Shown: piece by piece, positions 32,516 to 42,304 of the stretch
Position numbering within the stretch: the stretch's first letter is position 1
Layout: each line of letters begins with the position of its first letter
NCBI GenBank assembly: GCA_965243165.1
Contig: OZ251535.1
Location: forward strand, 1,922,001 to 1,986,000
DNA: 64,000 bases
DNA from: CATQHD01 sp965243165
Lineage (GTDB): Bacteria; Actinomycetota; Acidimicrobiia; Spongiisociales; Spongiisociaceae
Direction of reading: 5' to 3'
Notes under the pieces: generated by a model
Told to the model about the DNA's origin: nothing
Database searches by the model: none
What the model saw: only the letters and a program-made list of their open reading frames with translations
Position numbers and translations under genes: made by a program

Positions 32516-32639
32516 TTTCTTGGTCTCCTTCGTTCTTTCGTTGGTCAGCTCGGTTGCTTCGTCGTATGAGCCGGCTGTTCGCCCGGCTGCGGACCCCGGC
32601 GGCCCCTCTTCAGGGAACCTTCTTCTTCTCAGTCCGTAT

Positions 32640-32690
32640 ACCTACTATAACCTGAGTCATACCATATCATATTCCCAAGGCTGGCGGGGG
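32640..32690 (-). promoter_or_regulatory. Possible dnaK operon promoter region
   Basis: On the minus strand an AT-rich segment about 130 bp upstream of dnaK contains TATAGT (32644-32649), a good -10-like hexamer, and CTTGGGA and ACTCAGG words that resemble the half-sites of the HspR-binding HAIR operator (CTTGAGT/ACTCAAG). Their spacing is longer than the canonical 7 bp, so this is only a candidate. Confidence 0.3.
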
Positions 32691-32764
32691 CTTCACGCCG
32701 CGCCCAGCGGAGAAACGGAGCAAGACGCCCGGCGGAGCGGGCCGCTCGGGGAGGGCCGCAGGAG

Positions 32765-33261
32765 TCAGATCTCCCGGAAGCGGCGGCTGGAGACGACGCC
32801 GGTGTCGAAACCGGCCAGGTTGAGCCGCCCCGAGAAGCGGGCGTGCTCGATCTTCAGGCAGCGGTCCTGCACCACTTCCATCCCGGCCTCCGCCGCCCGG
32901 CGCGCCGCCTCCTCGTGGCGCAGCCCCAACTGCATCCACACCACCCCGGCACCGACCGCGGCGGCTTCCTCCACCACCGCCGGGATGGCCTCGGGGCGGC
33001 GGAACACGCACACGATGTCGGGGGCTTCGGGCAGGTCGGCCAGGGAGGGGTAGCACTTCAGGCCGAGTATCTCCTCGTACATGGGGTTGACCGGATAGAT
33101 GCGAAGGTCGGTGCGCACCAGGTAGGCCGCCACGAAGTTGGAGGCCCGCAGCTCGTTGCCCGACACCCCCACCAGCGCCGCCGACCGCGCCCGGCGGATG
33201 ATGCGGAGGCGGGCGCGCGAGTCCGCGTCGGGCACCTTCGCTTCGGCCGGGGCCGCCCGGT

Positions 33262-33265
<4 letters not shown>
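32765..33265 (-). CDS. CoA-binding domain protein (YccU-like)
   Basis: The 166-aa single-domain Rossmann-like protein of the CoA_binding_2 family shows ARSAALVGVSGNELRASNFV, then LRIYPVNPMYEEILGLKCYP, IVCVFRRPEAIPAVVEEAA, VVWMQLGLRHEEA and a C-terminal MEVVQDRCLKIEH. The family is thought to bind CoA or a CoA-like ligand; the physiological role is not known. The gene overlaps metY by 4 bases, so it is co-expressed with methionine biosynthesis, an association seen in other actinobacteria. Confidence 0.9.
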
Positions 33266-34551
<1,286 letters not shown>

Positions 34552-34605
34552 GGGGTCTCCTGTATCTGGTGGGGGATGCTGCTGGCGGCCCCGAAACGAT
34601 CCGCA

Positions 34606-35787
34606 TCATTCGGACCGGCCGAGGGGCGGGCTCCACAGGGATTCTAGATGGAAGCGGAGATGGGGTTCGAACAGCCGGGGTTCCAGCAGGAAGGCGTCGT
34701 GGCCCTTCTCGGAGTGCACGGTGATCCACTCGAAGCGGATGCCGGCCCGCTTGAGCTCCTCCACCAGCTCCTCCTGTTCGCAGCGGTAGTAGCAGACGTC
34801 GGAGTCGATGGAGAACACCAGGTAGTCGTGGCAGTCGCCGCCTCGGCACAGCAGATCCGGCAAGTCGACGCCGCGTTGGTCGGCCTTGGCGTACAGGTCG
34901 AAATCCTGCCACGCCCACATGGTGCGCAGATAGGCGTTGGCGTCGAAGCGCTTGACGAACTCTTGGCCCTGGTGCCACATGTAGCTCTCCAGGGGGAGGC
35001 GCACCACGCCGGGGGCGCCGGCGGACACCTCGTCCCGGGCGCGTTCGCGCATCTGGTCGAGGGAGACGAAGGTCTTGTGCCCGATCATGCGGGCCAGGGC
35101 GAGCCCGTCGTCGGGCGGATCGCCGCCGTAGTAGCGGCCGCCGTTGAAGTTGGGGTCGTTGCAGATGGCGTTGATCTGCTCGAAGTCGTGGATGATCTGG
35201 AGGGAGGTGGCCCGGAGGCCGGCGGCGATGGGCACCACGAAGCGCACCCGGTCGGGGTAGGAGGTGGCGGCCTCCAGGCACATCATGCCGCCCACGCTCC
35301 CGCCCACCACCGCATGGAGCCGGTCCACCCCCAGGTGGTCCAGCAGCCGGAAGTGGGCGCGCACCGTGTCCGCCGCCGACACCCTGGGGAAGGACGGCCC
35401 GTAGGGCTCGCCGGTGCGGGGGTCGATGCTGGCGGGGCCGGTGGATCCGTAGCAGTGGCCCAGCCAGTTGGCGCAGATCACCGCGAACTTGTCGGTGTTG
35501 AGGGATCGGCCCGGGCCGATGAAGTCGTCCCACCAGCCGGTGTGCATCTCCTCGGTCCAGCGGCCGCCCACCCCCGGCAGGCGCGGGTTGTAACCGGCGG
35601 CGTGGTGGCTGCCGGTCAGGGCGTGGAACAGCAGGATGGCGTTGTCCTTGGCCTCGTTGAGCTCGCCGTAGACCTCATAGGCCAGGGTGATCTCGGGCAG
35701 GGCCTCGCCGCTGTCGAACTCGAAGGGCTCCGCCCTGCTCCCGAATGTGAAGAATTGGGTCTCCACCGACCCGATGTTCGCGTCCAT
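34606..35787 (-). CDS. metX: Homoserine O-acetyltransferase
   Basis: In this 393-aa alpha/beta-hydrolase-fold acyltransferase the nucleophile elbow is VVGGSVGGMMCLEAAT (Ser), where most MetX proteins have GGSMGGMQ. The acid and His are in VFSIDSDVCYYRCEQEEL and HSEKGHDAFLLE. The oxyanion-region motif reads NWLGHCYGSTGPAS, a variant of the usual NxxGGCxGTTGP. It supplies O-acetylhomoserine to MetY. Acyl specificity (acetyl versus succinyl) follows from the metY partner and is not proven. It leads the metX-metY-CoA-binding operon. Confidence 0.93.
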   Translation of the reverse strand: MDANIGSVETQFFTFGSRAEPFEFDSGEALPEITLAYEVYGELNEAKDNAILLFHALTGSHHAAGYNPRLPGVGGRWTEEMHTGWWDDFIGPGRSLNTDKFAVICANWLGHCYGSTGPASIDPRTGEPYGPSFPRVSAADTVRAHFRLLDHLGVDRLHAVVGGSVGGMMCLEAATSYPDRVRFVVPIAAGLRATSLQIIHDFEQINAICNDPNFNGGRYYGGDPPDDGLALARMIGHKTFVSLDQMRERARDEVSAGAPGVVRLPLESYMWHQGQEFVKRFDANAYLRTMWAWQDFDLYAKADQRGVDLPDLLCRGGDCHDYLVFSIDSDVCYYRCEQEELVEELKRAGIRFEWITVHSEKGHDAFLLEPRLFEPHLRFHLESLWSPPLGRSE

Positions 35788-36038
35788 ATGCCTTTCCGAC
35801 CGCGCAGATCCCCCCTGTCAGGTGTCAGCCACCCCCCACCGTCATCCCTGGGGTGACATTCGACATCGGGCAACCGGTCGGATCGGCATGCCCACCAGCC
35901 TAACCTGACCGCCGGCCCTGTCGAAACCCATGCGGGGAGGGCGCCCTCCGAACCGGGCCCCGGCACCGCCCCCGGCCGCGCCGCGCAGAGCCTCCGGGCC
36001 GATGCCCCTGAGCCGGGAGGGCATGATAGAATCAGCGC
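35788..36038. other. Leader region between metX and the divergent fused ORF
   Basis: This 250-bp divergent intergenic region must hold promoters for both sides. On the metX side the leader has GC-rich complementary words (for example GTCACCCC...GGGGTG and CCTGTCAGGTGTCAGCC), so some RNA structure is likely. I could not match it to a SAM riboswitch class. Confidence 0.4.
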
Positions 36039-37097
36039 ATGGCGGCCCAAATCACCGGCGGCGCGGCAGCCGTCCGGTCCGCGCCCAGGCGGAAATTCCC
36101 CAAGCGGTCCGCGCCCAGGCGGAAATTCCCCAAGATACTGGCGGAGTACGTCGAAACCACCCGATCGTGCGACACCGACATGTGGCGGTATCGGATACTC
36201 CTGCGCTCGTTCTGGCTTCGCTGGGCGGACACCCCGATGGAAGAACGGTTCGCTCTGGTGGCGGATGAACCCCCTTCTCTGGGCAAACGATGGGACGCTT
36301 TCGTCGCCGGTTACGCGCAGGAGCTCTGCTGCCGATATCAGATCGACCCCCCCGGATGGGTCTTCCAGCCCGAAAAATACCTGGACCATTTCTGGTTTCC
36401 TACAGATCCGTCTAAGTACAGCATGCTGAGGGCGGTCATTTCACCCGCCCCTTGGCTTCAGGAACACGGTGTGATAGTATGGGACCGTGAATTGGTGCTG
36501 GCCCAGGAACTCATCGAGGGCAAAGGCGCCGTGAGCTCATGGAAGAGAAGGAGAAACAACATGGAACCCCTCACCCGCCAGGACATGATCGAGTGCTTCG
36601 AAGACATAGCAAATCGCATTCGATTCAAGTTCGTCAAAGGCACCATCTATCTCGTCGGAGGAGCGGCCGTGGCCATGGCCTATGATGACAGTAGAACTTC
36701 TATAGACATCGACGCCCGGATCGAATCAGCTCATGGCGAAATACAGCGGGCCATCCTCGATATCGCCCGGGAGCGCGGCTGGCCCACTACCTGGTTGAAC
36801 GAACAACCCGTCCATTACATACCGCGCGGTGAAGACTCTAGCTCGACAACTGTATACTACCATCCGAACCTCGTCGTCAGAGCGGCCGCTCCTCGTCGGC
36901 TCATTGCTATGAAAATGATCGCAGGCAGGGAAAGGGACATCAATGACATCGCCGTATTGCTTCCTTACGCCAAGGAACTGCAAACCATCAAAGATCTAAT
37001 CGACCTCATGCACAGATTTTATCCAGACCCAGAAATACCCGACGAACTTGCCGAGGACAGAGCTGAGAAGGCTCTACGAAAGGCCGGACTCCTATAA
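36039..37097 (+). CDS. Fused toxin-antitoxin-like ORF: antitoxin-like N-part plus DUF6036-type nucleotidyltransferase
   Basis: This is a 352-aa reading frame with two parts. Residues about 33-165 (ILAEYVETTRSCDTDMWRYR, DEPPSLGKRWDAFVAGYA, DHFWFPTD) look like the small proteins that usually precede nucleotidyltransferase-type toxins. Residues 175-352 start MEPLTRQDMIECFEDIANRI and contain IYLVGGAAVAMAYDDSRTSIDIDARI, the GG...D-x-D nucleotidyltransferase core of DUF6036 proteins, then RLIAMKMIAGRERDINDIAVL. The second part has its own AAGGAG site 7 bp before an ATG at 36561, so it may also be made separately. In relatives the two are separate genes as far as I know. The first 32 residues come partly from a tandem DNA duplication; an N-terminus near residue 33 is possible. 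Confidence 0.7.
   Translation: MAAQITGGAAAVRSAPRRKFPKRSAPRRKFPKILAEYVETTRSCDTDMWRYRILLRSFWLRWADTPMEERFALVADEPPSLGKRWDAFVAGYAQELCCRYQIDPPGWVFQPEKYLDHFWFPTDPSKYSMLRAVISPAPWLQEHGVIVWDRELVLAQELIEGKGAVSSWKRRRNNMEPLTRQDMIECFEDIANRIRFKFVKGTIYLVGGAAVAMAYDDSRTSIDIDARIESAHGEIQRAILDIARERGWPTTWLNEQPVHYIPRGEDSSSTTVYYHPNLVVRAAAPRRLIAMKMIAGRERDINDIAVLLPYAKELQTIKDLIDLMHRFYPDPEIPDELAEDRAEKALRKAGLL
36075..36134 (+). repeat. Perfect 30-bp tandem duplication
   Basis: Two identical adjacent 30-bp units, starting CGGTCCGCGCCCAGGCGG, encode RSAPRRKFPK twice at the N-terminus of the fused ORF. Because 30 is a multiple of 3 the frame is kept. Confidence 0.95.
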
Positions 37098-37240
37098 CCA
37101 GAATCCTGTTGCACCTCTCCTAGAGTTCTATTGAGCCGGACGGTCAAATGAGGTGACATTGTGACCGCCGTTGGGCAAAGACAGGGCCGGGCCGTAGATT
37201 GGTAGCTACTACGCGTTGGAGGGAACCGGGTTGCGCTTCC

Positions 37241-38464
37241 TCAGAGCACTTTCCACCAGGGGGCGGCTAGCACGCCGGGGCCGAGCCATTGGGTTGCGGC
37301 GCCGGTGTGGATCAGCAGACCTGCTCGGGCCTTATCGTCGTATTCCTTGCGGAAGGTGCGCAGGTGGCGGGCGTCGCGGAGGCGGGGCCGGTCGGTCGCT
37401 TTCACTTCGATGGGCAGCAAACGGTTGCCCGCCTCGATCACGAAGTCCACTTCCTCGCCGGCGGAGGTCCGCCAATGGAGCACCTCGATCCGGTCGAGCC
37501 GGGCGTCGCGCCAGGCCAACAGATCATGGAGGACCAGGTTCTCCAGGTGGGCGCCGCCGGGCTCTGCGCCGCCGGCCAGATGCAGCGCCAAACCCGTATC
37601 TCCCCAGTAGAGCTTCGGGGATTTGAGTATCCGTTTGGTGCGGTTGACGGAGTAGGCGGGAACCCGCACGAGAAGATACGACGTTTCGAGCAGGTTGAGG
37701 TAGCGATGCACCGTCGACTGCGGCAGGCCTGCGTCGCTGCCCAGCTTCGTCTGGTTTACGACCTGGCCCAGGCGCAGGGCGGCCGCCCGCATCAGCCGGC
37801 GGAAATCAGGCAGCGCAGTGATCGAAGAGACCGCCTGCAGGTCCCGTTCCAGGTAGGTTCGGATGTAGCCGTCGAACCAGACCGACCGCTCCCTGCCGCT
37901 CCCGAAGTGAACAGCCGGAAGAGGGAACCCTCCCCGGCGGGCCGATGTACGCCAGTCCTCCGGTTCGCCCGGCCGGGCAGCCAGCAGGTCGAGCCAATGC
38001 TCCTCCCCTGTTCCCATCAGCTCCTCCCAGGCGCCCGCCCGCCCCGATCCTTTCTGTTCACGGTGCGTCATGGGCCAAAGGGTCAGGTAACCGGCCCGGC
38101 CCGCCAAAGATTCGGAGATGCGGCGCATCAGGAGCAGGTTCGCCGAACCGGTGAGCAGGAACCTGCCGGGGCGGCGGCGCCGATCGATTGCCCGCTTCAC
38201 CGCATGCAGCAGGTCCGGTTCACGCTGCACCTCGTCCAGCGTCACCGGCGCATCGCCTTCGAGCAGAGATTCGGGGTCGCGCCGCGCCGCGTCCAACACA
38301 TCGAGGTCGTCCAACGACAGATAGAGCCTCCTGCCCGGCGACAGTTCTTGGGCCAGCGTGCTCTTGCCGCTCTGACGGGCGCCGGTTACCACCACCGCCG
38401 GCATTATCCCGAGCTGGTCTTCGAGGCTTTTCTCGATCAGGCGGGGAAGGGCGGAACGGACCAT
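37241..38464 (-). CDS. AAA ATPase with DUF4143 domain
   Basis: The 407-aa protein has Walker A VVVTGARQSGKSTLAQEL near residue 30, Walker B-like PVTLDEVQREPDLLHAV and sensor FLLTGSANLLLMRRISESLAG in the N-terminal AAA_14 domain. A C-terminal DUF4143 follows with SSTAGEEVDFVIEAGNRLLPIEVKA-like residues (HWRTSAGEEVDFVIEAGNR), a PD-(D/E)XK-type nuclease fold signature (E, D, ExK). Such proteins are common accessory genes with unknown physiological role. I prefer ATG 38464 over 38482 because an operator-like palindrome covers the upstream codon. It is monocistronic. Confidence 0.88.
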   Translation of the reverse strand: MVRSALPRLIEKSLEDQLGIMPAVVVTGARQSGKSTLAQELSPGRRLYLSLDDLDVLDAARRDPESLLEGDAPVTLDEVQREPDLLHAVKRAIDRRRRPGRFLLTGSANLLLMRRISESLAGRAGYLTLWPMTHREQKGSGRAGAWEELMGTGEEHWLDLLAARPGEPEDWRTSARRGGFPLPAVHFGSGRERSVWFDGYIRTYLERDLQAVSSITALPDFRRLMRAAALRLGQVVNQTKLGSDAGLPQSTVHRYLNLLETSYLLVRVPAYSVNRTKRILKSPKLYWGDTGLALHLAGGAEPGGAHLENLVLHDLLAWRDARLDRIEVLHWRTSAGEEVDFVIEAGNRLLPIEVKATDRPRLRDARHLRTFRKEYDDKARAGLLIHTGAATQWLGPGVLAAPWWKVL

Positions 38465-38472
38465 CATGAGGA

Positions 38473-38498
38473 TGATAATCATTCATGCTTTGAATGAA
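38473..38498. promoter_or_regulatory. Overlapping palindromes upstream of the DUF4143 ATPase
   Basis: ATGAT-A-ATCAT (38473-38483) and TCATTCA-TGCTT-TGAATGA (38480-38498) are both perfect inverted repeats in an AT-rich patch directly at the 5' end of the ATPase gene. A third CATTCA follows at about 38503. They look like an operator; the first has Fur-box-like composition, but the regulator is unknown. Confidence 0.45.
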
Positions 38499-38592
38499 AA
38501 TCATTCACTTGTCGGGTCGAGCCCATAGGTTTTCGGGGTTTTCGGCTGCCCGGCAAGCCGCCCCCGCCGCCGCCGGGTATCCCCCGCCGCGG

Positions 38593-38988
38593 TCAGCGGT
38601 CGGCGGAGGTGAACACCCGCCGGGGCTCGATTTGGAGGATGGCCCGCTCCGAGGTGATCGGGTTGGGGTAGCCGTCCAGGCCCAGGTACTTGAAGGCCAA
38701 AGCGTCGATGTGGTCCCTCGCTGCGGGGCCGGTGACCACCTCGGCTACTTCCCCGCGCACCTCCGAGTAGGTCCAGGGGTCCGCCCGGTCGACGATCAGC
38801 ACGGTGGCGAGGGGGTTGGCCGTGATGTTCTTGAACTTGCGCCGGTGCACCTCGGTGTTGACCAGGATGCGGCCGCCGTCGGTGTCCACCCACATCACGT
38901 GCACCTGGGGCGCTCCGTCGGGCATGAGGGTGGCCAGCGAAGCGAAGTTGGGGCCGCGCGCCAGCCGCAGGGTCAGTTCGTCGAGCAT
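38593..38988 (-). CDS. PPOX-class (F420/FMN) oxidoreductase
   Basis: The 131-aa split-barrel protein shows LARGPNFASLATLMPDGAPQVHVMWVDTDG (quoted in part), ILVNTEVHRRKFKNI, PLATVLIVDRADPW and ALAFKYLGLDGYP. These are the hallmarks of the actinobacterial PPOX-class F420-dependent reductase group, including the HxxKxxN-like cofactor segment. The cofactor choice (F420 versus FMN) is inferred. The ATG at 38988 is preceded by GGAGGAAAC. It is divergent from the TlpA-like lipoprotein gene. Confidence 0.88.
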   Translation of the reverse strand: MLDELTLRLARGPNFASLATLMPDGAPQVHVMWVDTDGGRILVNTEVHRRKFKNITANPLATVLIVDRADPWTYSEVRGEVAEVVTGPAARDHIDALAFKYLGLDGYPNPITSERAILQIEPRRVFTSADR

Positions 38989-39024
38989 GTTTCCTCCCGC
39001 GCGTTCGGCAGACATTGCGCCCCG

Positions 39025-39030
39025 TAGAAT
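39025..39030 (+). promoter_or_regulatory. -10 element suggesting a leaderless transcript
   Basis: TAGAAT lies 8 bp before the GTG start codon at 39039, with no ribosome-binding site between. This is the usual layout of leaderless actinobacterial genes. Confidence 0.45.
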
Positions 39031-39038
39031 ACGGCCTC

Positions 39039-39719
39039 GTGGAAACCGCCGCACCGCCCGCCCCCGCATCCCGCAAAAGGCTGCCGCTGCTGATAACGGC
39101 CGCCCTGCTGGCCGCGTCCGGCTGCGGCCGCTCGGACGCCGGCCCCGCCGGGGAACCCCTTCCCCCGGCCTCTGCTCCCGCCCCGGCCGAAACCGCCGTT
39201 CCCGCCGCCGGGGACGAGGCGGCGGTCGGCCCTGACAACCCCGCCGCCGAGGCGCCCCCTCCGCCTGTCCTGCGGGAGGACACTCCCCCGCTGGTCGGCA
39301 TAGACGGATGGCTGCAGTCGGACGTCTCCTCGCTGGAGGAGCTGCGGGGGTCGGTGGTGGTGGTCGAGTTCTGGACCTTCGGCTGTTACAACTGCCGGAA
39401 CCGCATCCCCCACACGCAGGAACTGTACGCCGAATACCGGGGTCAGGGCTTGGAGATCGTCGGGATCCACTCGCCCGAGTTCGACTACGAGCGGGCGCCG
39501 GAAGCGGTCGAGGAGGCGGCGGAGCGGCTCGGTGTCGACTGGCCGGTGGCGCTGGACACCGAACGGCGCACCTTCCGCGCCTGGCAGGGGCGGCCCGCCT
39601 ACTGGCCCCGCACCTACGTGCTCGACCGCCGGGGGCGGGTGCGTTTCGACCACATCGGCGAGGGCGCCTACGAAGAGCTGGAAACGGCGGTCGGCCGCCT
39701 GCTGGCCGAGGGTCCGTGA
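39039..39719 (+). CDS. TlpA-like thioredoxin-fold lipoprotein
   Basis: This 226-aa protein starting at GTG has a signal peptide with lipobox LAASGC (lipidated Cys29), a Pro/Ala-rich spacer (about 30-80), and a redoxin domain: LRGSVVVVEFWTFGCYNCRNR with a C116-x-x-C119 redox pair, GLEIVGIHSPEFDYER, and WPRTYVLDRRGRVRFDHIGEG with the cis-Pro region. It probably transfers electrons to extracytoplasmic thiols. The next gene overlaps as GTGA and encodes a CcdA-like membrane protein, its likely reductant. The start could also be ATG 39015, but that leaves only 26 bp to the divergent gene. Confidence 0.87.
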   Translation: METAAPPAPASRKRLPLLITAALLAASGCGRSDAGPAGEPLPPASAPAPAETAVPAAGDEAAVGPDNPAAEAPPPPVLREDTPPLVGIDGWLQSDVSSLEELRGSVVVVEFWTFGCYNCRNRIPHTQELYAEYRGQGLEIVGIHSPEFDYERAPEAVEEAAERLGVDWPVALDTERRTFRAWQGRPAYWPRTYVLDRRGRVRFDHIGEGAYEELETAVGRLLAEGP

Positions 39720-40333
39720 GCCTCCTGTTCGAGGCGGCGCGCGCCGCCTTCCTGGCCTGCTCCTATTCGCTGCATATCATGGCCTTGGCGGTGATCGCCC
39801 TGTGGGGGGTGCGGCCCCGCCTCCCCGCCTGGGCGGTCTTCTACACATCCGCCGTCGTCTTCGCCTGGATCCCCTTCGCCGGGGTAGACCCGGTGGTGGA
39901 CGGACGGTGGGCCGGCGCCGCCGCCGTAGCCGGCGGCCTGTTCCTGGTCGACCGGAGAGGGGCGGGAGCGGCCGCAGGGGCAGGTTGGGGGCTGCGGGAT
40001 GCGGGCGGGCTGGCCGGAGCGGCCCTGGCGGGCGCCTTCGCCGGCGCGGTGTGGCTTCCCTGCGTCGGCCCGGAGCTGGGGCGGGTGCTGACCTCGGCCG
40101 TCTCCGACCCGGGCCCGGGGCTGGGCGGGCTGGCGGTGTACCTGCTGGGGGCGATGTGGCCGACGCTGGCGCTGGCGGCGGGGGCGGATTTCTCTCCTTC
40201 GCTGAACCGGATGCTGGAGGGGCGGGCGGCGAGGACGGCGTTCCGGGCGGCGGGCGCCCTCGTCGCGGCGGCGGTTGCCTTCGGCTTCTACCCGTCGGTC
40301 CTGAGCGCCTTGGCGCGGTGGTCGTCCCGATGA
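39716..40333 (+). CDS. CcdA/DsbD-like membrane thiol-electron carrier
   Basis: This 205-aa polytopic membrane protein with about six hydrophobic segments contains AVWLPCVGPELGRVL, the conserved PCxGP motif of CcdA transmembrane proteins, and a Cys in the first helix (FLACSYSLHIM) that could be its redox partner. CcdA carries electrons from cytoplasmic thioredoxin to periplasmic thioredoxin-fold proteins. The start GTG overlaps the TlpA-like stop (GTGA), and its stop overlaps the MFS start (ATGA), so all three genes are coupled. The sequence is Ala/Gly-rich and divergent, so the family call is moderately certain. Confidence 0.78.
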   Translation: MSLLFEAARAAFLACSYSLHIMALAVIALWGVRPRLPAWAVFYTSAVVFAWIPFAGVDPVVDGRWAGAAAVAGGLFLVDRRGAGAAAGAGWGLRDAGGLAGAALAGAFAGAVWLPCVGPELGRVLTSAVSDPGPGLGGLAVYLLGAMWPTLALAAGADFSPSLNRMLEGRAARTAFRAAGALVAAAVAFGFYPSVLSALARWSSR

Positions 40334-41544
40334 CCGGCCCCCGCCGCGCCGCGTCCCCCGTGCGCGCCGGATTGATCGGCCTGGGCGCCGTTCTGTCGGC
40401 GGGGATGGCGCTGTCGATGGCGCCGCCCACCATGATCGGGGTGCTGTCCCGCTTCATCATCGACGACCTCGATATGACCAGGACCGAGCTGGGGGGGCTG
40501 ATCACCGGATACGCCCTGGCGATGACGATTTCGAGCCTCCCCCTGGGGGGCTTCGCCGACCGGCTGGGCGGGCGGAGGATGCTGGTGCTGCTGCTGGCGT
40601 GCCTTTCCTTCGGCTTGCTGGGCATGGCCGCCTCGGGGGGTCTGTGGCCGCTGATGCTGTTCGCGGGCGTCGCCGCCATGCCCGCCGCCGGCGCCAACTC
40701 CGCTACCAACCTCCTGATCGTGGAGAACGTCCCGGCCGGTTCCAGGGGGTGGATCACCGGGGTCAAACAGGCGGGGGTGCATCTGGGGATATTCGCAGCG
40801 GGGGCGGCGCTTCCGGTCACCGCTCTGAACATCGGCTGGCGCTGGGCCTTGGCGCTGTCGGCCCTGGCGCCGGCGGCCGCCATAGCCTTCACGCTCTACG
40901 TCGTCCCCAAGGGCCGGGGAACCCCCGCCGCCGGGAGGGCGGGCCTCTTCGGGTCGCGGCTGCCGGAGGTGGTGTGGTGGCTGGCCGTCTACGGCGCGGC
41001 CATGGGGGTCGTCCACTCCGCCTACATCGGCTTCGCCCCCCTCTACTTCCAGGAGAAGATCGGCATGAGCGCGGCGGCGGCCGGGGCGGTGATAGTGGTG
41101 TACGGGTTGGTGGGGGCGGCCGGCCGGATAGTGTGGGGGCGCATCGCGGAACGGGCTGGCGACCCCGCCCTCCCCCTCCTGTGGATCGGGGGCATGTCCG
41201 TCGGGTCGATGCTCTTGACGTGGGCGGCGGCCGACGGGGGGCCGCTGTTCGCCTGGGCGGGGGCGGCGCTGCTGGGAATCGGATCGGGTTCGTGGACAGT
41301 GGTGGGCATGGTGTCAGCCATGTCGGCGGCGCCGAAGCAGACCGGTCTCAGCGCGGCCGCCGTCATGCTCGGCTTCGGGGCGGGCCTCACCGCCGGGCCG
41401 GTCGTTTTCGGATGGGCGGTGGACTCGCTGGACGGATACGGCGCACCCTGGTGGGGTTTGGTGTTCATGAGCGCCGTTTCGATGGTGATCATGCTGCTCT
41501 GGAAAGCGCGCAGCAAGCGCCCCGCCCGCGGACAGCCGAAGTGA
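40330..41544 (+). CDS. MFS transporter
   Basis: The 404-aa protein has about twelve membrane helices. Between helices 2 and 3 is GGFADRLGGRRMLVLLL, the major facilitator signature (GxxxDRxGRR), and VWGRIAERAGDP occupies the equivalent loop in the second half. NSATNLLIVENVPAGSRGWI and GVKQAGVHLGIFAAGA resemble CynX/nitrate-type or organic-anion MFS proteins, but the substrate is not predictable. It is the third gene of the redox operon, overlapping by 4 bases. Confidence 0.9.
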   Translation: MTGPRRAASPVRAGLIGLGAVLSAGMALSMAPPTMIGVLSRFIIDDLDMTRTELGGLITGYALAMTISSLPLGGFADRLGGRRMLVLLLACLSFGLLGMAASGGLWPLMLFAGVAAMPAAGANSATNLLIVENVPAGSRGWITGVKQAGVHLGIFAAGAALPVTALNIGWRWALALSALAPAAAIAFTLYVVPKGRGTPAAGRAGLFGSRLPEVVWWLAVYGAAMGVVHSAYIGFAPLYFQEKIGMSAAAAGAVIVVYGLVGAAGRIVWGRIAERAGDPALPLLWIGGMSVGSMLLTWAAADGGPLFAWAGAALLGIGSGSWTVVGMVSAMSAAPKQTGLSAAAVMLGFGAGLTAGPVVFGWAVDSLDGYGAPWWGLVFMSAVSMVIMLLWKARSKRPARGQPK

Positions 41545-41586
41545 ACACCGGACGCCCCGGCGCAGGGCGGACAGAGGGCTCCATCC

Positions 41587-42258
41587 AGATGGGCAGATCC
41601 AAGGTTGCCCTGACAAGCACCCCGTGACAACCAAGTCTCGAAGTCCGATCCCAGCCCCGTTGGATGGCGCCGGTATGTGGGCCGCACCGACCAGACCGTG
41701 CTGCCAAGTCTCGAAGTCCGATCCCAACCCAATGCCCTCGAGACCGCGAAAATCGGCCCCCGCCGCCGGCAAACCCGGGCCCATCCCCCGCCGCCGCCTC
41801 CTTGAACGAAAATCCGCCGGGCCGCCCAAGGCCGCCTCCGGCCCGAAGGGCCGGACCGAACGGGATCCGTTTCTGACCGCCGCCCTCTCCGGAGCTCGCG
41901 GCGGTGTTTGTGCATCAGCCCGATAGGTATACCAAATTTCGGGGCTTCCGGCAAGGGGTACGTATGTTCGGAGAACTTTCGCGGACTCGACCGCTTCGAT
42001 CCTCCGGCCTCACCCGGGGCGCTCATATCCAGGGAGGTCAGGGTCGGAAGCGGTGTTCGCGGCGGCCTCCCGCCGCACGCCTCATCAACCGCTCGGCTCG
42101 GTCGAATCGAATAGTTCGACTGCCCGTCTCGTTTGGAAGCGTGGGGTGACAGACCGGGCACCTTGGCCTTTTACGGGCCGGGCTCGCCGGCGAAGAGCCT
42201 GTGTATACGGCTCGAACAAGGATGGGCGCAACCCCCGATCTCTTGGAACTACTCATCT
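41587..42258 (+). repeat. Dispersed MITE-like repeat, copy D (longest, both ends present)
   Basis: Left end AGATGGGCAGATCCAAGG (41587-41604) and right end TCTTGGAACTACTCATCT (42241-42258) are imperfect inverted repeats. The internal hairpin ACCGCCGC/GCGGCGGT is at 41876-41905 and GGTATACC just after it. Relative to copy B it has an extra direct repeat: CCAAGTCTCGAAGTCCGATC occurs at about 41631 and 41707, 76 bp apart. It contains no credible gene. Confidence 0.8.
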
Positions 42259-42304
42259 AGAGTTGAGCCCGTGATGGGCCCAGTCTCATGAGGGAAGGCG
42301 CGGC

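Noticed and set aside
30944..32569. A 541-codon plus-strand ORF opposite dnaK
   Set aside because: Antisense shadow of the highly conserved dnaK gene, caused by high GC at third codon positions.
32640..32690. Canonical HAIR operator upstream of dnaK
   Set aside because: Half-site-like words exist but not with the 7-bp spacing of CTTGAGT-N7-ACTCAAG, so only a low-confidence promoter region is listed.
35788..36038. SAM riboswitch upstream of metX-metY
   Set aside because: The leader is structured, but I could not find the conserved core of a known SAM riboswitch class.
37098..37240. tRNA-like sequence in the gap before the DUF4143 gene
   Set aside because: No acceptor stem or TPsiC-arm pairing could be built from the sequence.
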